This document shows, piece after piece, positions 1 through 7,448 of a stretch of 49,182 nt of DNA. The stretch spans positions 1 to 49,182 of the forward strand of contig JAKVBX010000006.1 of the NCBI GenBank assembly GCA_022446795.1. The letters run 5' to 3'. The position numbers and the translations under genes were made by a program. Positions within the stretch are counted from its first letter, which is position 1; each line of letters starts with the position of its first letter. The notes below the pieces were generated by a model. The model saw only the letters and a program-made list of their open reading frames with translations. It ran no database searches and was not told the origin of the DNA. This stretch comes from Phycisphaerales bacterium (GTDB lineage Bacteria; Planctomycetota; Phycisphaerae; Phycisphaerales; SM1A02).

Positions 1-225
1 TCGAAACGGATTCACTTCACCTGCTCGGCGACAGCCGACCGCGTGGAGATGACCGTCCAGGATGAGGGGCCGGGTTTCGATCCCGGTACCGTGCCCGACC
101 CGACAGCCGAGGAGAACCTGACGATTGCCAGTGGGCGGGGCCTGGCCCTGATCCGGGCGTTCATGACACAGGTTGATATCCCTCGCCCGGGGAACCAACT
201 GCGGCTGGTGTACGAGCGGTCCTGA
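1..225 (+). CDS. RsbW-like anti-sigma/serine kinase ATPase, 3' part
   Basis: The reading frame is open from the first base, so the N-terminus lies outside the window. The 74 visible residues hold the ATP-binding half of a GHKL (HATPase_c) fold: DEGPGFDP is the G1 box and GRGLALIRAFM the G2 box. This short form, ending just after the last strand, is typical of RsbW/SpoIIAB-type anti-sigma factors and of stand-alone regulatory ATPases that phosphorylate an anti-sigma antagonist, rather than of full histidine kinases. The N box is cut off and no partner gene is visible. A hairpin with a T-run follows the stop. The ATPase fold is clear; the exact role is inferred. Confidence 0.72.
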   Translation, partial: SKRIHFTCSATADRVEMTVQDEGPGFDPGTVPDPTAEENLTIASGRGLALIRAFMTQVDIPRPGNQLRLVYERS

Positions 226-228
226 CAA

Positions 229-270
229 CTCCCCGGGACCGTCGATGACGGCCCCGGGAGCAGGAATTTT
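229..270 (+). terminator. Rho-independent terminator after the RsbW-like gene
   Basis: An imperfect GC-rich inverted repeat (arms 229-243 and 247-260, loop GAT) begins a few bases after the stop codon and is followed by AATTTT at 265-270. It separates the first gene from the convergent gene ending at 276. Confidence 0.5.
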
Positions 271-275
271 GCTGG

Positions 276-1076
276 TCAGGGTGAGCAGGGGCCCCAGCCG
301 TCGATGACCATCAGCAGGTCATTGACCGTGACCCAGCCGTTGTCGTCGACATCTTCGGGGCAGCCGGGGCAGTAGCCCCAGGCATCGATGATGGCCAGGA
401 CATCCGATACATCGACCTGGGCATCGCCATTGGTATCGGCGTCGCAATTGACGATCTCGGTTCCGCGGATCTCCACGTCATCGATGTTCCAGCCGGAGTA
501 GGCCCAGGCTTGAGCCGCGACTTCATAGCTCCACTTGATGTAGACCGTGTCGTGTCCATCCGCGATCGCGGAGATGTCGTAGGTCTGCAGGCTCCACTCG
601 TCTTCGACGATCTCGCCTTGCGGACCGACTCGCCACAATTCGGTCCAGTAGATGCCATCATTGCTGACGTGGATATAGGAGAAGACCCACGGTTCCCAGT
701 CGATGTTCAGCCACCGATGGAAACGCAGCTCCGTGCCGACGATGTTGGAGCAGTCGATGGCATCTGTCACCACGTACCACGGACCACCGATCTCGATGGA
801 GTAGTCCCCGGCATGGTTCATGCCCAGGGCGTTGTAGCCGGTATGACCGCCGACGGGATCAGGGAGTCCGAAGGAAACGCCGCCGCCGCCGAGTGGCTGG
901 CCATGTTCCCATTCACCGGTTCGCTCCCAGCCGGGATCGACATCCATGTTCCAGGAGTGGATGACCTGGGGCGTTCCGGCCTGGGTTGCAGCCGGGCTCG
1001 TGGCCAACAGCATCGTGGCTGCGAAGCCCATGACGGAGCACGTGAGGAAGCGGGGAAGCAGGGGGGCATGAAACAT
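276..1076 (-). CDS. Exported protein with dockerin-like C-terminal tail
   Basis: 266 residues. The start at 1076 is chosen over a longer frame because it gives a normal signal peptide (Lys/Arg-poor n-region, hydrophobic core, Ala-rich cleavage site near residue 30) and has AGGAG 7 nt upstream. The middle (about residues 35-205) is rich in Trp and beta-strand patterns, with GWNIDDVEIRG at its end, like MAM/concanavalin-type jelly-roll domains that follow bacterial metalloproteases. The last 55 residues carry two calcium-loop repeats (DADTNGDAQVDVSDVL, DVDDNGWVTVNDLL), each followed by a short helix ending in WG. The same kind of tail is on the proteins at 41710 and 45988. Probably a surface or secreted binding protein; no catalytic motif is seen. 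Confidence 0.75.
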   Translation of the reverse strand: MFHAPLLPRFLTCSVMGFAATMLLATSPAATQAGTPQVIHSWNMDVDPGWERTGEWEHGQPLGGGGVSFGLPDPVGGHTGYNALGMNHAGDYSIEIGGPWYVVTDAIDCSNIVGTELRFHRWLNIDWEPWVFSYIHVSNDGIYWTELWRVGPQGEIVEDEWSLQTYDISAIADGHDTVYIKWSYEVAAQAWAYSGWNIDDVEIRGTEIVNCDADTNGDAQVDVSDVLAIIDAWGYCPGCPEDVDDNGWVTVNDLLMVIDGWGPCSP

Positions 1077-1242
1077 GCGCTGACTCCTGGAATGGTTGGC
1101 TTCCCTCCGCGCTCCCAACGCGGTGTCACTTGGAATGGGATCTACCTTAATGGTCGCGGCGTCATCGTCAACGGGGTGGAGGCCGACTTGGCTTGAAAGG
1201 CCATCGAAACGACCGTTGCAACCCCTACAGACGGACCTGGGA

Positions 1243-1248
1243 TACCAT
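1243..1248 (+). promoter_or_regulatory. -10 box of a leaderless promoter (GNAT gene)
   Basis: TACCAT lies 6 nt before the ATG at 1255, and no Shine-Dalgarno is present. Transcription would begin at or next to the start codon. TTGCAA at 1216-1221 is 21 nt upstream, too far for a standard -35. Confidence 0.5.
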
Positions 1249-1254
1249 CCTGCC

Positions 1255-1698
1255 ATGGTCGATGACCTCCCGGGAATCCGATTTCAGCAGTCGATCGAGG
1301 GCATCGATGCCAGCCAGTTGTCCACCGGCGTGGACGGATTCTTTGATGGTTGGCCGAATCCACCAACCGCCGAGACCCACCTGGAGATCCTCCGTGGCAG
1401 TTGGGCGGTGTGCCTGGCGATTGACACGGAATCCAACCAGGTCGTGGGGTTCATCAATGCCGTATCCGATGGCGTGCTGTCGGCCTACATCCCCTTGCTG
1501 GAAGTCCTGCGGTCATACCGCGGTCGCGGGATCGGTTCCGAGTTGGTTCGTCGCCTGCTGGAGTCCCTGGCGGACTTCTACATGATCGACCTGAGCTGTG
1601 ACGAGGATGTCGTGCCGTTCTACCGGAGCTTCGGAATGACGCCGGGGATCTCGCTGATGTCCCGAAACTACCCGAAGCAGTCCGGCCGGTTAGGCTAG
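1255..1698 (+). CDS. GNAT-family N-acetyltransferase
   Basis: 147 residues, a usual size for a single-domain GNAT enzyme, which transfers an acetyl group from acetyl-CoA to an amine. The acetyl-CoA pyrophosphate loop is visible as YRGRGIGSELVRRLL (about residues 85-100), after the strand VLSAYIPLLEVL. The C-terminal strand and helix VVPFYRSFGM match the family's last motif. ATG 1255 is chosen because the upstream 53 codons of the frame overlap the divergent gene's promoter side and have no homology-like pattern, and because a TANNNT box sits 6 nt before it. The substrate cannot be told from sequence. Confidence 0.8.
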   Translation: MVDDLPGIRFQQSIEGIDASQLSTGVDGFFDGWPNPPTAETHLEILRGSWAVCLAIDTESNQVVGFINAVSDGVLSAYIPLLEVLRSYRGRGIGSELVRRLLESLADFYMIDLSCDEDVVPFYRSFGMTPGISLMSRNYPKQSGRLG

Positions 1699-1738
1699 GC
1701 GTGCCTGGTCTCCAGGCGACTGTCAGGAGGAGTGACGC

Positions 1739-1975
1739 ATGAACAAGTCACAGGTACTCATCGGGCTGATCGCCCTCAACGTGGTGATCTTCATCGGCGC
1801 CTGGGTCGTCCTCTGGCTGATGCCGGAACCGTGGTATCAGCCGCTGAAGGATGGACTGGCGGGCAAGACCAGCACATGGTGGATCCCATTCGCCATCCTG
1901 GCGGGGACGGCCTTGCTCTCCTTCGTGGGCTGGATCATCTTTGCCGGAAAGCGTAGTTCCGGAACCGGATCCTGA
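1739..1975 (+). CDS. Small two-helix membrane protein
   Basis: 78 residues with two predicted transmembrane helices (about 6-28 and 48-68) joined by a loop containing Trp, Pro and Lys. A strong AGGAGG lies 8 nt before the ATG, so translation is well supported despite the size. The C-terminus is short and basic (GKRSSG). No family is recognised. It follows the GNAT gene by 40 nt and could share its transcript. Confidence 0.65.
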   Translation: MNKSQVLIGLIALNVVIFIGAWVVLWLMPEPWYQPLKDGLAGKTSTWWIPFAILAGTALLSFVGWIIFAGKRSSGTGS

Positions 1976-1994
1976 TCCACGACTCGTAGTGACT

Positions 1995-2031
1995 TAAAAG
2001 AAACAAGGCCGCTCCCTGGGGAGCGGCCTTG
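1995..2031 (-). terminator. Terminator of the pseudo-subtilase gene
   Basis: A perfect 12-bp stem (CAAGGCCGCTCC/GGAGCGGCCTTG, 2004-2031) with a 4-nt loop is followed, reading leftward, by TTTCTTTTA. The T-run is on the minus-strand side only, so it mainly ends the leftward gene at 2057. It also lies downstream of the convergent small membrane protein. Confidence 0.85.
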
Positions 2032-2056
2032 TGGGCGTTCATCATGCGTGGGGAGA

Positions 2057-5000
2057 TCAACCGTCGTCGTCTCCACCTCCGCCACCGGTGATGCCGGTCG
2101 GTACGAAGTCGACGTAGTCATACCGGATCAGGAAGCTCTGGATCGTGCCCGGGCCACCATTGCCACCGGACAGGCCGGTGTTGGTCACCATCCGAAGGTG
2201 GAAGAACCCGTCGTCTCCGAAGAACTGTGCCGGATAGAGGGACTCGAAGGTCCAGAGCGGATCGTCGCCGGGGGCCGTGATCGGGGCACCAACGATGACC
2301 CATCGCTCGGAGGTATAGCTGTACATCCGAGCGACGTTGTTCGAGCCCGGCGGGGCGTCGATCACGGCGAGCACCTGCATCGCGCCGAGGATCTCCCGGT
2401 CGGCGGGCTCGAAGCCCTGGATGTAGAGATCCGTGTACTGGCCGGTGATGATGTAGGTCACCTCACCCGCGGGGATCACGAAATTAGGCGTGTATGATCC
2501 TCGTTCAGTCTGCTCCGACAGGGCAATCAGGTAGTTGCCGTCTGGTTCCTCGAGCGAGGTGAGCATGCCGAACTGCTGCAGGCCACGGATGAATGCGAAG
2601 TTGTACAGGTACTCCGACGCATCCAGTGCGAAGTCGGGATCAATGACCATGGCGACGCCAGCTGCGGCGGGGTTCATGGGACCACCAACAGAGGGACTGA
2701 GTTCAGCACTGTTGTCCAGGTCAAACCCGAACGCGGGGTCGCCATAGTTGTTGCCAAAGGCGGGTGTCAGTACATCCCCACGATTGGTCGCGGCAAAGAG
2801 CGCCTTGACCTGGTCTGGCGGCTGGGGAATCCCGTAGTACTGGAGGGAGAAGCCCTGCAGGCAGGCGGCCACGCCGGCCACCTGGGCGGCAGCGGCCTTT
2901 GATCCATCGAACTGAACACCGAAGCTGTTGGTGTAGGAGCGACGCTGCATGTCACGTGAGATGTAGCCGGGGGGATCAGTGGCCGTATCCGGGACCGTGT
3001 TGATCGCCATCCGGGTCAGGTTGCAGTCGCCACCAGTGGTGGTGATCGGGGCCATTCCTGCGGAGGTGATGGCGCCCTCGGTATCCACGTAGTTGCTGCT
3101 CCAGTATCGGCGGGCCTGGTCGGTCGGCAAACTGCCGCCGGCGACAATGGTGCTGCCGACTTCGTCAAGGGCACCTTCCAGGCTCTGGCCGCGATCGCCG
3201 GCTGGGATCACGACGCTGATGCCATTGCCCTCGGCAACCGCGATCAACTGGGCGATCTCGGGATCAAGGAGGAGGCACTCGGAGCCGTTGTTCCCGGGGT
3301 AGGTCGCAACCATGATGTCGCCGAACCCGAGGCTCTCGATGGCATGGACCCAGGCGTCGGTCTCCCGGAGACCCGTGTCAGCGGATGCCACCGGGAAGAA
3401 CATCATGGCGGCCTGGGGCGAGATGCCGTTGACGCCGTAGCTGTTGGCACCAGCACCGATGGTGCCGAGGACAGCGGTTCCTCGCTGGGGCTGGGTCACG
3501 AAGGCATCAAAGAGCATTCGAACCGGGGGATAGCCGAGGGCAGGACCCTCGAGGTAGACGTTGCCGAGATCCTCGTGGATCGCCCCCTGGAGAATGCCGG
3601 AGTCATCGATGTACTCCTGGATCCAGGCGGCATAGTCCAGCACGGCGACTCGAATGCCGGCGCCCGCCGTGCCGTTGACGTATGGGCCCCACGGGTGATG
3701 GCCCGGGGTCAGGGTGGAGAGGAACTCGCCCCAGGAGTAGAGGCCGAAGCTCGGTGACAGGTAGGACGGGTCCACTGGCCATCCCGTGCCTGGCTCGTTG
3801 CCATACAGGGTCAGGCCATTGCCGGTCCACCACAGGGGCGGACTTGAGGGGGGATTGCCGGTGAAGAACTGCCCGGGGCCACCAGGGCCTCCGACCGCCG
3901 GGAGAACCTCGCCGGTCTTGGATTCGAATCTCAGGGTGACGTCCAGGACGCTGGGTGAGGCCCAGGATGTTACCGAGGCGACTGCAGCCGGCGTGGGGTT
4001 CAGTTGCCACTGGACCTGGTGAACGCTCTGGAGCCAGTTGTCCGGCGTGGTGTCGGGTTGGCCAGGCACGGGGCTGACGACCGACGGCGGAAGCATCGGG
4101 GCGGCAGCCAATCGTCGCAACGGAACTGGGATCGGGCTTGGTCCGCGGCCGACTCGCTCGCTGAGGTGGAACTGCAGCGGGACGAAGTTGGGTGTCTGGT
4201 TGTAGAGGACACCGTTCTGCCGCAGGTAGCAGATCTCCTGGGCCTTGTCGACGCATTCCTGTGTCCAGGAGTCCGTGCAACAGGTTCGGTAGTTGAAGCC
4301 GGTTACCGGGTCCGGCTCGACGATCGAGCAGATGATGTGGCAGCACTGGAAGTCGGCGCAGCCACCGGAATTGTCAGTCGGGCTGTACGAGCCCAGTGCC
4401 ATGCTGGGTTGGTAGGGCGAGAAGTATGGCGTCGTGCACTGGTTCTGCACCCCGTAGTTGATCATGCACTTGGCCGGCGGTGGAAGAATGTCCGGGACAA
4501 GGCCATCGCCGTTGAAATCGGTGAAGTCAACCTCGCCCGTCAGCGTTCGGGGCGTGGGCGACACGAGTCGCAGTGGGTTGTACTCCGGGAACGGACCGCC
4601 GAGCTTGAGGGCCTGGTCGAAGTCCGTGTAGTAGGCATCCGCGACCACGTCTTCGTTTTGTGCCGCCAGGTCGGAGCAGATGAAGCTCCAGCCGAAGTAA
4701 TCGCTGTAGCTGCCGTCCTCGCAGATGTCGAAGTCGCAGCAGATCGGGGCCGTCGCACAGACGGTGTCGCTGATCGTCTCGGTCTCGCAGTACGGATCGC
4801 AACTGCCTTCACCACCGTAGCACTCTTCTCCCTGCAGTTGCAGGCCACCGACCTGGTTGATCAGCATCGTCGGGTACTGCGTATGACTGAAGAAGCAATC
4901 ACCACGAAGGATGTCCGCCCCTTCGATCGGCTCATAGGTCTCGACTTCGCAGCCGAACGCCGGTGGGCAGCAGATGCCGCCGGCGGGATCGAAGTAATCG

Positions 5001-7105
5001 ATGAACCAGATCGGATCCTGTGCGGGAACATCGTTCTCGGTCTGGCATCCGGCCATCAGCGGCTGGTTCGGGAAGTTCAGGACGAGGTCCTGGAAGAGTG
5101 AACCGGACGGGTTGAAGTCAGACAGCGTGGACCGAAGGTACATCTGGTTGCAGCCGGACTCCGTGACGTAGTTGCCGCACAGCGGATTCGAGGTTGGTAT
5201 CTGGAGGCTTGTCGCGGGAATCGGTGAATTGGCATCGGTCGTGACACTCGAGGTGATGGTGAGCGGCCCGCACGGCGGCTCCCAGCACGAGATCGCGCAG
5301 ATACCGAACTCGCATGGACTGATTCCGCCTGAAGTGAAGCAGGCCAGGTTCATGTTGGGGTCGAACAGCAGTCCGCTTCCGTTGGTCTGTGAGCCAAGCG
5401 TGAAGCCACCAGAGATCAGGAACGGATTCCAGGACGGGGGACCGGACAACGGCGGTGGCGCATTGCCATAGGCGGGCTCGAGGACCCTCTTGCCGTTCTG
5501 GTTCGTGACACGCATGTCGATCAGGCCGCGTCGGTAGCTGCCCGGGGTGAAGTTCGTGACATTGTCGTTGAAGTTGTCGTTGCCCGGCTCAAAGAGAATC
5601 CGGTTGTTCATGGCGTCGGGGTAGATGACACCGAAGGGTGTTCGCAGTGGAATGCCCGAGTAGTACGAGAAGGTCGTGTTGGAGTTCGCAATGTCGACCA
5701 GGTCGTCAGGCGTCTGTGGATTCGATGCCAGGACGAAGTTGGTCATTCCGTAGGTCGTTGCCAGGAGCTGCGGGTTGATGTTGGGATTGAGCGCGGGGGA
5801 TGTCGCATTGACTGACGACGACTGGTACCGCTGCATGAAGGTCGGCAGCCAGATGCCGCCCGAAGTCAGGCACTCGCTGAGAACGACGACATCGCAATCG
5901 CCCGCAGCACAGCAGGCACCGGTGGGTTCCCACCCGGCAAACAGGACGTCAGGATTGGCACTGCAGTTCAGGAACGGGCTGGCCGGGTCCGGAGCAGTGA
6001 CGTCACTGCATTGGTTGAGCCAGACGAAGATACCGTCGAGGTCCAGGCAGACAGTGGCGTTGATGTTGGCTGTTGCATCATTCGGGTTTCGATCCGTGCA
6101 CATGCGGACCACGACCGGATTGGTCGGGCCGAAATCCTGCAGCGGGTTCATCAGGCCAATAGCCGCTTCGTCCTCGAGGAGACAGCAGGCACCACGCGTG
6201 CAGTCCGTGTCGGCACAACTCGTGGCATTGCCCTGCCAGGTTCCGCCGAAGTTGGCGCAATCGTCCTGCGAGAGCTGTTGGCATTCGTAGCTCGGCGTCA
6301 GGGGCGGGCTGAAACAGCAGGCGCCATTGGTGGCCCGGACGCTTGCGACATACTCGTTTTCGAAGTTCGTATCCCAGCGGGCGGTGAAACTGGCGTCGTT
6401 ATCGAAGTCCTGGTCGAGTTCCGGAAGTCCCTTCGCATCGAACTGTTCGTAGCTCGTGGCGACCGGTGGCTCGACCTTGGCCGGTGCGGCCTTGGCGGCT
6501 TCGGCCTGTCGCTGGATGACCTGGGTTCGCGGATCAACCGGAACAGACTTGAGTTGGGCCCATTCCACGCGTGGATCATGAAGCAGGATCATCGATGCGG
6601 CTTCGACGGAGACCGGGTCGCCGCGAACGATGTAGGTGCCCTCGAGATCGGGCTGTGCCTTACCGGAGAACATCTCGGCGCGATTGATGATGCCCTGCAA
6701 CTTGGCCGGTTCGACCTTGTATACCCGCTCAAGCGAGACTTCCAGGTCGTCCAGGATCTGGATCAGTGAGTCGATGTTCTCGCCGGAACTCGAGATCGGT
6801 CGCCCAGCACCGTCGAGACGGATGCGGAGGTTGTCGTTGAACTTGACGAGGAGGTCAACGGGCTCGTTGCCGGTGGGCCAGTCGATCATCGCGGGCTTGG
6901 GTGCGATGTTCCGTGGCTTCAGGCCACTGATGGGCTTGGCTTGTCGTGGATTGACACCATGCCAGAGGGCGGTCTTTGCGACCGCGGCGTTCACTGAAGG
7001 CGCAGCTTCGGTAGGCGACACAGTGGTAGACGCTTGAACCAGTCCGGCAATCACCATGCCCAAGGCAGTGAGGATCATCAGGACGGCGAGGTTCGTTCGG
7101 ATCAT
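2057..7105 (-). CDS. Giant exported subtilase-fold protein, predicted inactive
   Basis: 1682 residues. Start 7105 gives a clean signal peptide (MIRTNLAVL..., cleavage near 26) and has TTGGAG 6 nt upstream; the longer frame adds 63 residues with no signal. Residues about 40-240 form an alpha/beta pro-region. Two or three Cys-rich segments beginning with GACC lie at about 258-310 and 390-420, and a long Cys-rich middle follows. The subtilase (S8) core is at about 1145-1440. VAVLD keeps the Asp (D1157), but the HGTHVAG motif reads QRGTAVLG (His to Arg, R1208), GTSMA reads GSKAA (Ser to Lys, K1403), and the oxyanion Asn of AAGN is Asp (PAGD). By S8 chemistry this cannot work as a normal protease, so a structural or binding role is inferred. 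The C-terminus ends in a Gly/Asp-rich run. Confidence 0.85.
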   Translation of the reverse strand: MIRTNLAVLMILTALGMVIAGLVQASTTVSPTEAAPSVNAAVAKTALWHGVNPRQAKPISGLKPRNIAPKPAMIDWPTGNEPVDLLVKFNDNLRIRLDGAGRPISSSGENIDSLIQILDDLEVSLERVYKVEPAKLQGIINRAEMFSGKAQPDLEGTYIVRGDPVSVEAASMILLHDPRVEWAQLKSVPVDPRTQVIQRQAEAAKAAPAKVEPPVATSYEQFDAKGLPELDQDFDNDASFTARWDTNFENEYVASVRATNGACCFSPPLTPSYECQQLSQDDCANFGGTWQGNATSCADTDCTRGACCLLEDEAAIGLMNPLQDFGPTNPVVVRMCTDRNPNDATANINATVCLDLDGIFVWLNQCSDVTAPDPASPFLNCSANPDVLFAGWEPTGACCAAGDCDVVVLSECLTSGGIWLPTFMQRYQSSSVNATSPALNPNINPQLLATTYGMTNFVLASNPQTPDDLVDIANSNTTFSYYSGIPLRTPFGVIYPDAMNNRILFEPGNDNFNDNVTNFTPGSYRRGLIDMRVTNQNGKRVLEPAYGNAPPPLSGPPSWNPFLISGGFTLGSQTNGSGLLFDPNMNLACFTSGGISPCEFGICAISCWEPPCGPLTITSSVTTDANSPIPATSLQIPTSNPLCGNYVTESGCNQMYLRSTLSDFNPSGSLFQDLVLNFPNQPLMAGCQTENDVPAQDPIWFIDYFDPAGGICCPPAFGCEVETYEPIEGADILRGDCFFSHTQYPTMLINQVGGLQLQGEECYGGEGSCDPYCETETISDTVCATAPICCDFDICEDGSYSDYFGWSFICSDLAAQNEDVVADAYYTDFDQALKLGGPFPEYNPLRLVSPTPRTLTGEVDFTDFNGDGLVPDILPPPAKCMINYGVQNQCTTPYFSPYQPSMALGSYSPTDNSGGCADFQCCHIICSIVEPDPVTGFNYRTCCTDSWTQECVDKAQEICYLRQNGVLYNQTPNFVPLQFHLSERVGRGPSPIPVPLRRLAAAPMLPPSVVSPVPGQPDTTPDNWLQSVHQVQWQLNPTPAAVASVTSWASPSVLDVTLRFESKTGEVLPAVGGPGGPGQFFTGNPPSSPPLWWTGNGLTLYGNEPGTGWPVDPSYLSPSFGLYSWGEFLSTLTPGHHPWGPYVNGTAGAGIRVAVLDYAAWIQEYIDDSGILQGAIHEDLGNVYLEGPALGYPPVRMLFDAFVTQPQRGTAVLGTIGAGANSYGVNGISPQAAMMFFPVASADTGLRETDAWVHAIESLGFGDIMVATYPGNNGSECLLLDPEIAQLIAVAEGNGISVVIPAGDRGQSLEGALDEVGSTIVAGGSLPTDQARRYWSSNYVDTEGAITSAGMAPITTTGGDCNLTRMAINTVPDTATDPPGYISRDMQRRSYTNSFGVQFDGSKAAAAQVAGVAACLQGFSLQYYGIPQPPDQVKALFAATNRGDVLTPAFGNNYGDPAFGFDLDNSAELSPSVGGPMNPAAAGVAMVIDPDFALDASEYLYNFAFIRGLQQFGMLTSLEEPDGNYLIALSEQTERGSYTPNFVIPAGEVTYIITGQYTDLYIQGFEPADREILGAMQVLAVIDAPPGSNNVARMYSYTSERWVIVGAPITAPGDDPLWTFESLYPAQFFGDDGFFHLRMVTNTGLSGGNGGPGTIQSFLIRYDYVDFVPTGITGGGGGDDDG

Positions 7106-7302
7106 CGGAAACTCCAAGAACGCAAACTGGGGAGAACAGTCCTTCACTCTCGTGAGGCCTGCGAGAACATCAACTCCACCGGAACGGGTTCCTTCCCCGC
7201 CTGCGGTGGTCGCGCAGACCTCGACTACTACATGGCAACGAAAATCCGCCTTCCCAAGCCCGAGAACGGGGGGCAGACGCCTTGCCGATGCCATGAGGCC
7301 CT

Positions 7303-7335
7303 ATCCTAGCATGGGGTCCGGGGTTCCGTCGTCAA
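7303..7335 (-). promoter_or_regulatory. Candidate promoter for the pseudo-subtilase gene
   Basis: Reading leftward, TGCTAGGAT is an extended -10 (TAGGAT at 7303-7308). TTGACG at 7330-7335 is 21 nt upstream, longer than the usual spacer. The implied leader to the ATG at 7105 is about 190 nt. It contains small inverted repeats (a CCACCG/CGGTGG pair) but no riboswitch class that I recognise. Confidence 0.4.
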
Positions 7336-7379
7336 TGAGCAGAAGGGCTGTGGCCAGATTTCTCGCCCTGGGAGCCATG

Positions 7380-7402
7380 AAAAAACCCCCCTTGAAGGGG
7401 GG
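7380..7402 (-). terminator. Terminator of the rplK-rpoC operon
   Basis: On the minus strand a perfect CCCCCCTT-CAAGGGGGG hairpin (7386-7402) is followed by TTTTTT, 47 nt after the rpoC stop codon. This is a textbook intrinsic terminator and shows that rpsL/rpsG do not follow rpoC here. Confidence 0.93.
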
Positions 7403-7448
7403 CTGGTGAAACGTGGATTGGCATGGCCCGGGGCCATGCGGGAGGGGC

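Noticed and set aside
4004-5101. 365-codon plus-strand frame opposite the pseudo-subtilase gene
   Set aside because: Shadow frame; the minus strand has the signal peptide, ribosome-binding site and subtilase motifs.
7106-7302. Possible riboswitch in the long leader of the pseudo-subtilase gene
   Set aside because: Inverted repeats are present, but no conserved core of a known class could be matched.
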